Below, piece by piece: positions 18,073 to 27,985 of a DNA stretch of 64,000 nucleotides. How positions within the stretch are numbered: position 1 is the first letter of the stretch; each line of letters starts with the position of its first letter. The stretch lies in contig CAZAZX010000002.1 of the NCBI GenBank assembly GCA_964489885.1, positions 1-64,000 of the forward strand. Direction: 5' to 3'. Position numbers and translations under genes: made by a program. The notes beneath the pieces were generated by a model. It made no database searches. It was not told the DNA's origin and was given only the letters and a program-made list of their open reading frames with translations. Origin of the DNA: CAKOTZ01 sp964489885 (GTDB taxonomy: Bacteria > Bacillota > Clostridia > TANB77 > CAG-508).

Positions 18073-19557
18073 ATGGAGCTTAAAAAAGTGCTTGCTGGAC
18101 TTGAGGGAATAAAAGCTAAAGGTAATTTAGATATAAATATAGAAAATATTGAAAGTGATTCTAGAAAAGTAACAAAGAATTCATTATTTGTTGCTATTAA
18201 GGGATTTGATACAGATGGCCATAATTATATAGAACAGGCAATTGAAAATGGTGCAATTGCTATTATGATACAGGATGGAGAAAAGCCAAAAGCTAAAATT
18301 CCGGATAGTGTTACTTTAATGTCAGTTGAAAATACCAGAAGAAGTTTAGCTATTATGGCATGCAATTTTTACAATAATCCATCACGCAAATTCAAATTAG
18401 TAGGTATAACGGGAACTAAAGGAAAAACAACTACTTCATTTATGACGAAAGCAATACTTGAAAAACAAGGATTAAAAGTTGGCCTAATTGGAACAATTGC
18501 AAAATATATTGGAAATAAATGTTTGGGCGAAAGTAGTAGAACAACACCTGACAGCTTGGAGCTTCAAAGATTGTTTGCACAAATGGCTGAGGAAAATGTA
18601 GATGTAGTTGTAATGGAAGTTTCTTCACAAAGTTTAAAATTAGACCGTGTATATGGATGTGATTTTGATATTGGCGTATTTACTAATTTTTTAAGAGATC
18701 ATATAAGTGATAAAGAACACCCTACTATGGAAGATTATTTTGAATCAAAAGTCAAATTATTTAAAATGTGTAAAACAGCCTTTATTAATGCTGATGATTT
18801 TCAAGTAATTAAGTTGGAAAAAATGGATTTACCTTGTGAAATAAAAACTTATGGAATTGATAATTCGTGTGATTTATTAGCAAAAGATATAACTATAACA
18901 AATGTTTCAGCTGATTTTAAAGTTAAACTAATAGACCACAATGAAAGAATAAAAGTATTTATTCCAGGAAGATTTAGTGTATATAATGCACTTGCTGCAA
19001 TCTCAGTTGCATTAAAGCTGGGAGTCTCAAGTGAAAATATTAAAGAATCATTATTAGATGTTAGAGTGCCAGGAAGGAGCGAACTTGTAGACAACAAAAA
19101 AGATTTAGCTATAATGATAGATTATGCACATACACCAGAAAGCTTAGAAAGCATTTTAAGAGCAGTTAAAACATATACTAAAGGAAGAGTAATTTGTGTC
19201 TTTGGTTGTGGAGGAGATAGAGATAAAACAAAAAGACCTATTATGGGTGAAATAGCAGGACAAATAGCTGATTTTACGTTTATTACATCAGATAATCCTC
19301 GTACTGAAGAGCCAAATGAAATAATAAATGAAATAGAAATTGGAATGAAAAAGACAAATGGAAAATATAAATGTATAGAAAACAGAAAAGAAGCAATAAA
19401 GGAAGCTATTGAAATGGCTAATAAAAAAGATTTGATTGTTCTTGCTGGAAAAGGTCATGAACCATATCAAGAAATAAATGGTGTTAAACATCCTTTTGAT
19501 GAAAGAGTTATTGTTAGAGAAATAATAGAAGAATGTGAGAATGACAAAAAGAAATAG
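18073..19557 (+). CDS. murE: UDP-MurNAc-tripeptide synthetase MurE
   Basis: 494 residues from the ATG at 18073, preferred over 18064 because AGGAG lies at a normal distance. Mur ligase features: N-terminal UDP-binding domain (NIESDSRKVTKNSLFVAIKG), P-loop GITGTKGKTTTSFM, and the MurE motif SDNPRTEEP near the C-terminus, which in this form is typical of diaminopimelate-adding enzymes (DNPR). It adds the third stem-peptide residue in the cytosol. First gene after the small RNA; mraY follows within 15 bases. Confidence 0.95.
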   Translation: MELKKVLAGLEGIKAKGNLDINIENIESDSRKVTKNSLFVAIKGFDTDGHNYIEQAIENGAIAIMIQDGEKPKAKIPDSVTLMSVENTRRSLAIMACNFYNNPSRKFKLVGITGTKGKTTTSFMTKAILEKQGLKVGLIGTIAKYIGNKCLGESSRTTPDSLELQRLFAQMAEENVDVVVMEVSSQSLKLDRVYGCDFDIGVFTNFLRDHISDKEHPTMEDYFESKVKLFKMCKTAFINADDFQVIKLEKMDLPCEIKTYGIDNSCDLLAKDITITNVSADFKVKLIDHNERIKVFIPGRFSVYNALAAISVALKLGVSSENIKESLLDVRVPGRSELVDNKKDLAIMIDYAHTPESLESILRAVKTYTKGRVICVFGCGGDRDKTKRPIMGEIAGQIADFTFITSDNPRTEEPNEIINEIEIGMKKTNGKYKCIENRKEAIKEAIEMANKKDLIVLAGKGHEPYQEINGVKHPFDERVIVREIIEECENDKKK

Positions 19558-19572
19558 TAGGGAGTGATAATT

Positions 19573-20554
19573 TTGGATTTTCAGCTTAAAGTATTGTTGT
19601 TATCATTTTCAATTACTGTAATTACATCAATAATATTGATACCAATACTTAAAAGAATGAAGGTAGGGCAAAATGAAAGGGCAGACGGACCACAATCTCA
19701 CATGTCAAAACAGGGAACACCTACAATGGGTGGAATAATAATGATGATAAGCGTTGTTTTAACAGCAATAGCTGGATTTGTTTACTATTATTCCAAACAA
19801 GATATAGAGGTTGCAACCAAAATTTTACCTATGGTTTTTATAGCATTAGGATTTGGAACAGTTGGTCTCATAGATGATGGAAAAAAAGTTTTACTAAAAA
19901 ATACCAAGGGATTGAAACCGGCATATAAGATGCTTGGATTACTTTTAGTATCAGTAGTATTTGTGGTTTATTTGACACAAGTTTTAAAAATAGGAACTTC
20001 TACATATATACCATTTATAAAAACATATATTAACTTACCAATTTGGATATATATTCCATTTGCAATTTTTGTTATTTTGGCTACAACAAATGCAGTTAAT
20101 TTAACAGATGGGGTAGATGGACTTGCAACAAGTGTTTGTTCAATCATTATGACATTTTTTACAGTATTAGCAATGATGTTAGATGTTAAGGAAATTACAA
20201 TTTTTGGAGCTATTGTTGTCGGCTCTGGATTAGGATTCCTATTATTTAATTTACATACTGCTAAAGTTATGATGGGAGATACGGGTTCATTAATGCTTCG
20301 GAGGTATAATATCTTCTGTAGCACTATATTTAAAAATGCCACTTATACTTATTGTTGTTGCTTTAATACCAATTATAGAAACATTATCTGTAATGCTTCA
20401 AGTTGTGTTTTATAAAAAAACAGGAAAAAGGATTTTCAAGATGGCACCTATTCATCACCATTTTGAATTATCAGGATGGAAGGAAAATAAGGTTGTTTCA
20501 GTATTTAGTTTAATAACATTGGTTTTATGTATCATAGGATTATATGCAATTTAA
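19573..20554 (+). CDS. mraY: MraY, read across one +1 shift at CGG
   Basis: Phospho-MurNAc-pentapeptide transferase, which makes lipid I on the inner membrane face. Frame one (TTG start at 19573, RBS GGGAG) runs through family motifs GPQSHMSKQGTPTMGG, NAVNLTDGVDGLA and MMGDTGSLML, then meets CGG at 20299-20301. Dropping the C resumes with GGIISSVALFLKMPLI and ends with KMAPIHHHFELSGWKE, a MraY hallmark. The joined protein is about 326 residues, normal for MraY, with no residue missing or added. Unshifted reading loses the C-terminal quarter. The gene is normally essential, so either the shift is real in the cell or the base is an error. Confidence 0.9.
20299..20301 (+). other. CGG +1 shift site 1 (mraY)
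   Basis: In-frame CTT CGG AGG; family sequence resumes as CTT then GGA GGT (Leu-Gly-Gly) when the C at 20299 is skipped. Confidence 0.85.
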
Positions 20555-20598
20555 AAATGTAGTACAAAAGAATTATATTCGAAGGGATGTGATTAAGG

Positions 20599-21734
20599 TT
20601 GGCAAAAGCAAAATCACAGGGTAAACAGTTTTCTTCAACAAAGCCATTTGACTTTATTCTGTGCATTACGGTTTTACTTTTACTTGCTTTTGGAATAATT
20701 ATGGTATTGTCTGCTAGTGCACCATCATCGTTTGCAAAATCGGGAAGTAGTTATACTTATGTGGGAAAACAAGCTATATTAGGTTGTGTTGGATTAGTGG
20801 CAATGTTTATTATTTCAAAAATCGATTATAGAATATATAAGAAATTTTATAAATTAGCCTATATAGGTTCTGTTGTTATTTTGGCTATGGTTCCTCTTAT
20901 AGGAACTGAAGTTAATGGCGCGAAGAGGTGGATTAACTTAGGATTTACTACATTTCAACCATCAGAGTTAGCTAAATTGGGTTTAATAATTTTTTATGCT
21001 GCGTATTTAAGTAATCACAAAGATAAAATAAAAAAACTATGGCATGGTTTTTTTCTACCCTTTATATATTTGGTGCCAGTTGCAATTATATTATTAGTAT
21101 TTCAGGAGCACTTTAGTGCAACATTAATAATCGTTGCTGTGACATCAATTATGATGTTAGTTGCTGGAAGTAGATTATCATATTTCCTAACAATAGGATT
21201 AGCTGGTGCAGTTGCTGCTGGTGGCTTAATTTTAACCCAGGGTGCTGAATTTAGAATGGAGAGAATAAACTCATTTTTAGATCCATGGGCAGATCCCACA
21301 GGAGATAGTTGGCAAATTATACAAAGTCTATATGCAATAGGATCAGGAGGTTTATTTGGAGTAGGTTTACGGTCAAAGTAAACAAAAATATTTATATATT
21401 TCAGAACCTCATAATGATTTTATTTTTTCAGTTATTTCTGAAGAGTTAGGTTTTGTTGGATGTGCTATTGTTATATTACTTTTTGCTATATTTATTTGGA
21501 GAGGAATAGTAATTGCTATGCGTGCACCAGATATGTTTGGAAGTTTGATTGCAGTTGGAATAACTTCGCAGGTTGGAGTTCAAGCAATAATAAATATTGC
21601 AGTTGTGACTGGCTCAATGCCTGTTACAGGAATGCCTCTTCCATTCTTTAGCTATCGGAGGAACAGCACTTATAATATTGCTCTGTGGGGTAGGTATATT
21701 GCTTAATATTTCAAGAAATATGTCGAAAGTGTGA
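20599..21734 (+). CDS. ftsW: FtsW/SpoVE-type glycosyltransferase, read across two +1 shifts at CGG
   Basis: SEDS-family peptidoglycan polymerase, partner of SpoVD-type PBPs. TTG start at 20599. Frame one carries MVLSASAPSSF, GAKRWINLGFTTFQPSELAK and GSGGLFGVGL, then CGG at 21370. Skipping C gives GQSKQKYLYISEPHNDFIF, the diagnostic SEDS loop. That second frame runs to FFSY, where CGG at 21656 again breaks it; skipping C gives GGTALIILLCGVGILLNIS to the stop at 21732. The result is 377 residues, a normal length, with ten likely membrane helices. Two shifts must both work to make a full protein. Between mraY and murG as usual. Confidence 0.9.
21370..21372 (+). other. CGG +1 shift site 2 (ftsW, first)
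   Basis: In-frame TTA CGG TCA; family sequence resumes as TTA then GGT CAA (Leu-Gly-Gln). This is the only site with T in fourth position. Confidence 0.85.
21656..21658 (+). other. CGG +1 shift site 3 (ftsW, second)
   Basis: Relative to the frame set by the first shift, TAT CGG AGG; family sequence SYGGTA resumes when the C is skipped. Confidence 0.85.
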
Positions 21735-21779
21735 TTTACTAAAAAACGTATTTTAATTTATTAATGAAAGGTGAATTTA

Positions 21780-22893
21780 ATGAGAGTTATAATAGCAGCT
21801 GCTGGAACTGGAGGACATATTAATCCGGGAATAGCAATAGCAAATAAAATAAAAGAAGAAGAACCAAATTCTGAAATTATGTTTATTGGTACTCGGAAGA
21901 GGGATTGAAAAAGATTTGGTACCAAGAGCTGGATACAGATTAAAAACAATAGAAGCTTATGGCTTTAGTAAAAAAATTAGTATTGATAACATTAAAAAAA
22001 ATATTAAAACAATTAAATCAATAGGTACTGCAAAAAAGATAATTAAGGAATTTAAACCAGATATAGTTATTGGAACAGGTGGGTATATTTGTATTCCTGT
22101 AATTCTCGCAGCAAATAAAGCAAAAGTACCGACAGCTTTACATGAAAGTAATGCTTTTCCTGGATTAGCTGTTAAAGTACTTTCAAAAAAAGTAGATAAA
22201 ATATTTGTAGGATTTAAAGATGCCAAAGATAATTTAACGCGAGCAAAAGAAGTTATAGTAACAGGAACACCAACAAAAATAAAAAGACAAAATTTATCAG
22301 TAGAACAAATTCGTGAGAAAAGAAAAAATCTAGGTCTTAAACCCGAAATTCCATTTGTTTTAATTTTTGGAGGAAGCCAAGGAGCTAAGAAAATTAATGA
22401 TGTTATAATTGAAATTATAAAGAAAAAAATGAATAAAAATTACCAGATTATGTGGGCAGCGGGGCAAAAAAATTATGAAGGAATAAAGGAAGAATTTAAA
22501 GAGCTTAATTTAAATATTGATGAAATTGAAAATGTTAAGGTTGTACCATATATTTATAATATGGAAGATATTATGAATATTGCAGATTTATTGGTTTGCA
22601 GAAGCGGAGCAATTACAATAACTGAAATTGCTAAATTAGGTAAGGCAGCTATTTTTATACCATTACCTAATGTCAGTCATAATCATCAAGAAAAAAATGC
22701 TAGAGTTTTACAAAAAGCTGGTGCTGCTTATATTATTTTAGATGCACAATTAACATCTGATAAATTGAATGAAACAATAAACGAAATTATTAAAGATAGG
22801 GAAAAACTAATTCAAATGTCAGAAAATGCAAGAAAGATAGACATCGAAAATGTTGAAGGGAAAATATATAATGAAATAAAGAAATTAGTATAA
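21780..22893 (+). CDS. murG: MurG, read across one +1 shift at CGG
   Basis: Lipid II synthase (GlcNAc transferase), acting on the inner membrane face. ATG at 21780 with AAAGG upstream. The first 38 residues (MRVIIAAAGTGGHINPGIAI) hold the glycine-rich GTGGH motif, then CGG at 21894 breaks the frame. Skipping C gives GRGIEKDLVPRAGYRL and continues through HESNAFPGLAVK, FGGSQGAKKIND and the sugar-nucleotide site RSGAITITEIA to a normal C-terminus. Total about 370 residues. Without a shift only a 48-residue peptide would be made from this start. Confidence 0.92.
21894..21896 (+). other. CGG +1 shift site 4 (murG)
   Basis: In-frame ACT CGG AAG; family sequence IGTGRGIE resumes as ACT then GGA AGA when the C is skipped. 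Confidence 0.85.
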
Positions 22894-23000
22894 AATATTT
22901 CTATAAGATAACAAAAGTGTTACGGTCGAATTTCACAAATATAAATTTTGTGTTACGTCTTATAAAAATAAAGCAATTAACAGCAAAATAAAATTATAAT

Positions 23001-23029
23001 TTGTCGAATCTTGTAATTTTATGTTATAT
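23001..23029 (+). promoter_or_regulatory. Possible promoter for the DUF6514-like gene
   Basis: TTGTCG (23001-23006), 17 bases, TTATAT (23024-23029). Weak match; the rest of the 220-base gap has no gene. Confidence 0.35.
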
Positions 23030-23113
23030 TTTGCGATAAAAACTCCTTGATTTGCAGTATCAAATGGGTATATATTACTATTTGTCACTGCTTTTAAGGA
23101 AGGAGATTATTTT

Positions 23114-23440
23114 ATGTACAAAAACACAAAAAATTTTTGCGGAGAAGTAATTCTCAAAAACGAAGATTTAAGTGAATGCTGTAATAAGTATCCTATTGAA
23201 TTAAATTATTATAAAACATGTACGAAGAAAAGTAATATTATTAAAGAAGAATATGAAGTATATGGAATAGAAATAATTAAAAAAGAATATATGGGAAATA
23301 GAATACATACAGAAAGTATGTGTGTAAATAATATAACAAAAAATGAAAAAACATTAGATAAAGTTGTAAAAATATTAAAAGACAATACAGTAACACCTGT
23401 AACATTAAACGATGTAATAAATGATATGTTTAAAAAATGA
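23114..23440 (+). CDS. Small DUF6514-like protein
   Basis: 108 residues, soluble, no signal peptide. It contains YEVYGIEIIKKE and ends DNTVTPVTLNDVINDMFKK, a layout I associate with the clostridial DUF6514 family, of unknown function. A good AAGGAAGGAG lies before the ATG. It is flanked by its own promoter-like sequence and a strong terminator, so it seems to be a single-gene unit. The family call is from memory of the pattern and is moderate only. Confidence 0.55.
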   Translation: MYKNTKNFCGEVILKNEDLSECCNKYPIELNYYKTCTKKSNIIKEEYEVYGIEIIKKEYMGNRIHTESMCVNNITKNEKTLDKVVKILKDNTVTPVTLNDVINDMFKK

Positions 23441-23499
23441 AATAAGAGATGTTAATCTTTATTGATGGGATGTTTTTAGAAATTTTTTTCTAGCTAAAA

Positions 23500-23552
23500 T
23501 TAGGGGCATCTTCATAAAATATGGTGGTTTTACGATATTTTATGAAGATGTC
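23500..23552 (+). terminator. Long hairpin terminator before topA
   Basis: GGCATCTTCATAAAATAT pairs with ATATTTTATGAAGATGTCC (18 pairs, one G-U) across a 12-base loop, followed by TTAATTT. Confidence 0.65.
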
Positions 23553-23591
23553 CTTAATTTAATTATAGAAAGTGCTATTATTATTTTTTTC

Positions 23592-23620
23592 TTTACAACT
23601 AGCATTAATTAGTATATAAT
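23592..23620 (+). promoter_or_regulatory. topA promoter
   Basis: TTTACA (23592-23597), 17 bases, TATAAT (23615-23620), about 38 bases before the topA start. Confidence 0.6.
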
Positions 23621-23657
23621 CTCTACTTGAAAAAACTTCAAATGGAAGGAGCCGAAT

Positions 23658-25760
23658 ATGGTAGATAAATTAATTATCGTGGAATCACCTGCAAAGGCTA
23701 ATACAATAAAAAAATTTCTTGGTGGAAATACAAAGGTAATAGCTTCTATGGGACACATTAGAGATTTACCAAAATCAAGAATGGGAATAGATATAGAAAA
23801 TAATTTTGAACCACAATATATAAATATTAGAGGAAAGGCAAGTTTAATTAAAGAACTAAAAAAAGAAGCAAAAAATGCAAAAAAAGTATTTTTGGCAACT
23901 GACCCTGATCGCGAGGGGGAGGCAATTGCTTGGCATTTAGCTTATTTATTAGAAATACCAGAAGATGCTGTATGTAGAGTAACATTCAATGAGATAACAA
24001 AAGATGCCGTAAAAAATGCAATAAAAAATCCGAGAAAAATAGATAAAGATTTAATTGATGCACAACAGGCAAGAAGAATTTTAGATAGAATTGTTGGATA
24101 TAAAATAAGCCCAGTATTATGGAAAAAAGTAAGAAGGGGTCTTTCTGCTGGAAGAGTTCAATCTGTTGCCGTTAAACTAATTGTGGATAGAGAAGAAGAA
24201 ATTGAAAAGTATATTCCAGAAGAATATTGGAATATTTATGCAACTTTATCAAAAAAAATAGAAGGAAAGAAAGTTAGCTTTGAAGCTCATTTAGTCGGAA
24301 AAAATAAAAAGAAAATTGAACTTAAATCTAAAGAAGAAGTTGATAATATACTAGCTGAAATTGAAAAAGCAGAGTATATTGTTAAACAAATCAAAAGAAC
24401 AGATAAGAAAAGAACGCCTGCACCACCTTTTACAACAAGTACAATGCAACAGGAAGCCTCAAGAAAACTTGGATTTTCATTGAAAAAGACAATGTCTGTT
24501 GCACAAGGTTTATATGAGGGAGTAAGAATACCAGACAGAGGAACAGTAGGTTTAATCACATATATGAGAACTGATTCAACAAGAATTTCTGAAGAAGCTA
24601 GAAAGGCAGCAAAACAGCAAATAGAAACAACATATGGGGCTAATTACTATGAAAATAGATATTATAAAACAAAGGCAGAAGCTCAAGATGCACATGAGGC
24701 TATAAGACCTACCTATATAGATGTTGTTCCAGACGAAATAAAAAGTTCTTTAACAAATGACCAATATAAATTATATAAACTAATCTATAATAGGTTTTTA
24801 GCTAGCCAAATGGCAGCAGCAATTTTTGATACTATGAGTGTAGATATTGATGCTAATAGTTACAATTTTAGAGCAAATGGTCAAATATTAAAATTCAAGG
24901 GCTTTATGGTTTTATATGTTGAAACAAGTGACAATGAAAAAGAAGAAAAATATGCTTCATTGCCATTAATGGATGAAAATGAAGTTCTTAAAAAGGAAAA
25001 AATAGAAAGCAAACAAAGTTTTACAGAGCCACCGCCACGATATACAGAAGCAAGTTTAGTTAAAGCATTAGAGGAAAAGGGAATTGGAAGACCAAGTACA
25101 TATTCGCCAACTATTACTACTATCCTAGAAAGGCATTATATTGAAAAAGATAAAAAGCAATTAGTACCAACTGAATTAGGGAAAGTTGTTAATAAATTGT
25201 TAACTGATAATTTTAATGATGTGGTAAATGTTGAATTTACAGCTCAAATGGAAGATAAATTTGATAGAATAGCAGAAGGAAAAGAAGAATGGAAGGAAAT
25301 AATCGAAGAATTTTATGGACCATTTGAAGTTGAAGTTGAGAAAGTTGAAAAGGATTTAGAACATGTGGAAATGGCTGAGGAAGTTTCAGATGTACCATGT
25401 GATAAATGCGGAAGAATGATGGTTGTAAAATATAGCAGGTTTGGAAAATTTTTAGCTTGTCCAGGTTATCCTGAATGCAAAAATACAAAACCTTTCATAA
25501 CATATATAGATGTTCCATGTCCAAAATGTGGCGGAAAAGTGCAAATTAGAAAATCAAAAAAAGGTAGAAAATTTTATATTTGTGAAAATAATCCAAAAAG
25601 CTGTGATTATATTTCTTGGAATAAACCAAAACAGGGAGAAAAAATAGATGATGATGGCAAAGTTGAAACAGAGAAAACAACCAAAAAAACTACAAAACCA
25701 AGAAAGAAAACAGCTAAAAAAACTGCAACAACTCGAAAAAAAAGAGCAAGTAAAAAATAA
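23658..25760 (+). CDS. topA: DNA topoisomerase I (type IA)
   Basis: 700 residues. TOPRIM domain (LIIVESPAKANTIKKFLG, later DPDREGEAIAWHL), catalytic domain with the active-site tyrosine in GLITYMRTDSTRIS (about 303) and the GRPSTYSPTI block. Two C4 zinc ribbons follow (CDKCGRMMVV... and CPKCGGKVQI..., about 575-660), then a very basic Lys/Thr tail. It relaxes negative supercoils through a 5'-phosphotyrosine. GAAGGAG precedes the ATG. topA followed by trmFO is a common Firmicutes order. Confidence 0.97.
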   Translation: MVDKLIIVESPAKANTIKKFLGGNTKVIASMGHIRDLPKSRMGIDIENNFEPQYINIRGKASLIKELKKEAKNAKKVFLATDPDREGEAIAWHLAYLLEIPEDAVCRVTFNEITKDAVKNAIKNPRKIDKDLIDAQQARRILDRIVGYKISPVLWKKVRRGLSAGRVQSVAVKLIVDREEEIEKYIPEEYWNIYATLSKKIEGKKVSFEAHLVGKNKKKIELKSKEEVDNILAEIEKAEYIVKQIKRTDKKRTPAPPFTTSTMQQEASRKLGFSLKKTMSVAQGLYEGVRIPDRGTVGLITYMRTDSTRISEEARKAAKQQIETTYGANYYENRYYKTKAEAQDAHEAIRPTYIDVVPDEIKSSLTNDQYKLYKLIYNRFLASQMAAAIFDTMSVDIDANSYNFRANGQILKFKGFMVLYVETSDNEKEEKYASLPLMDENEVLKKEKIESKQSFTEPPPRYTEASLVKALEEKGIGRPSTYSPTITTILERHYIEKDKKQLVPTELGKVVNKLLTDNFNDVVNVEFTAQMEDKFDRIAEGKEEWKEIIEEFYGPFEVEVEKVEKDLEHVEMAEEVSDVPCDKCGRMMVVKYSRFGKFLACPGYPECKNTKPFITYIDVPCPKCGGKVQIRKSKKGRKFYICENNPKSCDYISWNKPKQGEKIDDDGKVETEKTTKKTTKPRKKTAKKTATTRKKRASKK

Positions 25761-25795
25761 ACAATACTAGTGACAATGTATTTGGAGATGATAAA

Positions 25796-27091
25796 ATGGA
25801 AAAAGAAATAATTGTTATTGGCGGAGGTTTAGCAGGTTGTGAGGCTGCATATCAAATTGCAAAAAGAGGAGTTAAAGTTAAGCTTTACGAAATGAAGCCT
25901 AATAAATATTCGCCTGCACACTCAAATCCAAATTTAGCAGAAATTGTTTGTAGTAATTCATTTAAATCTAATTTGATTACTAATGCTTGTGGTCTTTTAA
26001 AGGAAGAATTAAGAAGATTAGATTCATTATTAATTAAGATAGCTGATACTGTTTCTGTACCAGCTGGGCAGGCTTTAGCTGTGGATAGGGAAGAGTTTGC
26101 AAAAGAGGTAACCAAAAAAATAAAAGAAAATTCTAATATTGAAGTGATTAATGAAGAAGTTACAAAAATTGATAAAGATAAAATCATTATAATAGCAACA
26201 GGGCCTCTTACGACAGAAAAGCTTTCACAAGAAATATCATTTTTAACAGAACAAGATAAATTATATTTTTATGATGCTGCAGCACCAATTATTCAAAAAG
26301 ATAGTATTGATTTTGACATTGCTTTCTGGGGAGATAGATATGGAAAAGCCGATAGTAATTATTTAAATTTACCATTTAATGAAAAAGAATATAATAATTT
26401 TTACAATGAACTTATAAATGCTGAAGTTGCAACTTTGCATGATTTCGAGAAAAAAGAAATTTTTGAAGGCTGTATGCCTATTGAAGTTATGGCTAAAAGA
26501 GGCGTTGATACCTTAAGATTTGGTCCTTTAAAGCCTGTTGGATTTACAGACCCTAGAACAGGAAAAAGACCTTATGCTATTGTTCAGCTAAGACAAGATA
26601 ATATGGCAGGAGATTTGTTTAATATTGTTGGATTTCAAACAAATTTAAAATTTGGAGAACAGAAAAGGGTTTTTTCTATGATTCCAGGTTTGGAAAATGC
26701 AGATTTTGTAAAATATGGAGTTATGCATAGAAATACGTATATTAATTCTAGTAAATTGTTAGACAAAACATATAATTTAAAAACTAACAAAAATATATAT
26801 TTTGCTGGTCAAATAAGTGGAGTCGAAGGATATGTTGAATCTATTTCGTCAGGCTTAGTGGCTGGAATCAATGCTGCAAATAAAATAAATGGAGAAAAAG
26901 AATTTATTTTACCTAAAGAAACTATGACTGGATGTTTAGCTGATTATATTAGTACTGAACAAGAAAATTTCCAACCGATGAATGCAAACTTTGGAATTAT
27001 TCCGCCACTTGAAAATAAAGTAAAAGATAAGAAATTGAGATATGAACAATTTGCAAAGAGGTCTTTAAATTGTATTGAAAAATTTTGCTAG
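25796..27091 (+). CDS. trmFO: Methylenetetrahydrofolate-tRNA-(uracil-5-)-methyltransferase TrmFO
   Basis: 431 residues. FAD-binding motif IVIGGGLAGCEAAYQIA at the N-terminus, then SPAHSNPNLAEIVCSNSFK, GCMPIEVMAKRG and GPLKPVGFTDPRTG, all diagnostic of TrmFO. It makes m5U54 in the tRNA T-loop using folate and FAD. TTTGGAG lies before the ATG, 35 bases after topA. The final residues RSLNCIEKF end before a 434-base gene-free gap. Confidence 0.97.
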   Translation: MEKEIIVIGGGLAGCEAAYQIAKRGVKVKLYEMKPNKYSPAHSNPNLAEIVCSNSFKSNLITNACGLLKEELRRLDSLLIKIADTVSVPAGQALAVDREEFAKEVTKKIKENSNIEVINEEVTKIDKDKIIIIATGPLTTEKLSQEISFLTEQDKLYFYDAAAPIIQKDSIDFDIAFWGDRYGKADSNYLNLPFNEKEYNNFYNELINAEVATLHDFEKKEIFEGCMPIEVMAKRGVDTLRFGPLKPVGFTDPRTGKRPYAIVQLRQDNMAGDLFNIVGFQTNLKFGEQKRVFSMIPGLENADFVKYGVMHRNTYINSSKLLDKTYNLKTNKNIYFAGQISGVEGYVESISSGLVAGINAANKINGEKEFILPKETMTGCLADYISTEQENFQPMNANFGIIPPLENKVKDKKLRYEQFAKRSLNCIEKFC

Positions 27092-27142
27092 GTTATTATA
27101 TAAAAAAATTGCTTTTGATAATTAAATTACTAATTGAGCTTT

Positions 27143-27333
27143 AAACATAAAGAGGTATGTAGAAATAAAATTTGCTCGGTCAAGCAAATCAACGCTCCTT
27201 TCTAAGTCAATTTTTGGACTCCCTTCCACCTATCGCTTCGCGAGCTGAACTCTTGTCCTAAAAATTGACCAAGAAAGTTCGCTAGATTTCTCTCCATTCG
27301 CTTCATTTTATTTCTACATACCTCTTTGTGTTT
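27143..27333. repeat. Foldback element with 28-base terminal inverted arms
   Basis: Arms at 27143-27170 and 27306-27333 are almost perfectly complementary (AAAGAGGTATGTAGAAATAA and its partner). A second nested pair, CTAAGTCAATTTTTGG with CCTAAAAATTGACC, lies inside, with TCGCTTCGCGAGC near the centre. There is no ORF. This could be a MITE-like element or a large hairpin RNA. It lies between trmFO and the rplM promoter, in an otherwise gene-free 434 bases. Confidence 0.65.
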
Positions 27334-27394
27334 TAGAAATAACTTTTATGATGCAAGCGAAACGCACTTATTTTAACAATTTATGTTGTTTTTG

Positions 27395-27423
27395 TTGACT
27401 TTTTTGCAAAAATGTATTAAAAT
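27395..27423 (+). promoter_or_regulatory. rplM-rpsI promoter
   Basis: TTGACT (27395-27400), 17 bases, TAAAAT (27418-27423). Confidence 0.65.
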
Positions 27424-27431
27424 AGTAGACG

Positions 27432-27510
27432 CAAAAAATAGAAATGTAATATAAAAAGCTTCTCCCCGGTGGCTAATTTTATATTTCATATAAATATAAT
27501 AAAATGAATG
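27432..27510 (+). promoter_or_regulatory. Putative L13 leader RNA
   Basis: A roughly 80-base leader before rplM contains CTTCTCCCCGGTGGCTAA within flanking self-complementary AT segments (AATATAAAA and TTTTATATTT). Location and this core suit the ribosomal protein L13 leader of Firmicutes, but no model was run. Confidence 0.5.
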
Positions 27511-27525
27511 GAGGCTATTATTACC

Positions 27526-27960
27526 ATGAATAATAAAACATATAGTGCAAAAGCAAATGAAATAGATAGAAAATGGTATATAATTGATGCAGCAGGTAAG
27601 CCTGTAGGTAGAGTTGCTACAGAAGCTGCAAAATTATTAAGAGGAAAACACAAACCTACTTTTACACCTAATATAGATACAGGTGATCATGTTATAGTTA
27701 TAAATTGCAAAGATGCGATTTTAACAGGACATAAACTAGATCAAAAGTATTACAGACATCATTCAGAATATATTGGTGGAATGAAAGAAACAGTTGCAAG
27801 AGATATGATGAACACAAAACCAGAAAAAGCTATGTATTTAGCAATAAAAGGTATGCTACCAAAAAACAGCTTAGGAAGAAAATCAATAAGTAAGTTAAGA
27901 GTATATGCTGGAAGCGAACATGAGCAAACAGCACAAAAACCAGAAGTTTGGAAATTCTAA
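27526..27960 (+). CDS. rplM: Large ribosomal subunit protein uL13
   Basis: 144 residues from the ATG at 27526, which has GGAGG at 27511; an upstream in-frame ATG (27508) overlaps that site. Family blocks: KWYIIDAAGKPVGRVATEAA, LLRGKHKPTFTPNID, KYYRHHSEYIGGMKE and MLPKNSLGRKSISKLRVY. Early 50S assembly protein. Cotranscribed with rpsI 25 bases downstream. Confidence 0.98.
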   Translation: MNNKTYSAKANEIDRKWYIIDAAGKPVGRVATEAAKLLRGKHKPTFTPNIDTGDHVIVINCKDAILTGHKLDQKYYRHHSEYIGGMKETVARDMMNTKPEKAMYLAIKGMLPKNSLGRKSISKLRVYAGSEHEQTAQKPEVWKF

Positions 27961-27985
27961 TTAAAAGAGAGGAAGGAAAGTAAAA

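Noticed and set aside
19573..22893. mraY, ftsW and murG as pseudogenes
   Set aside because: Each is complete and of normal length after a single-base skip at CGG, with all motifs present. Decay would give scattered stops, deletions and different break types.
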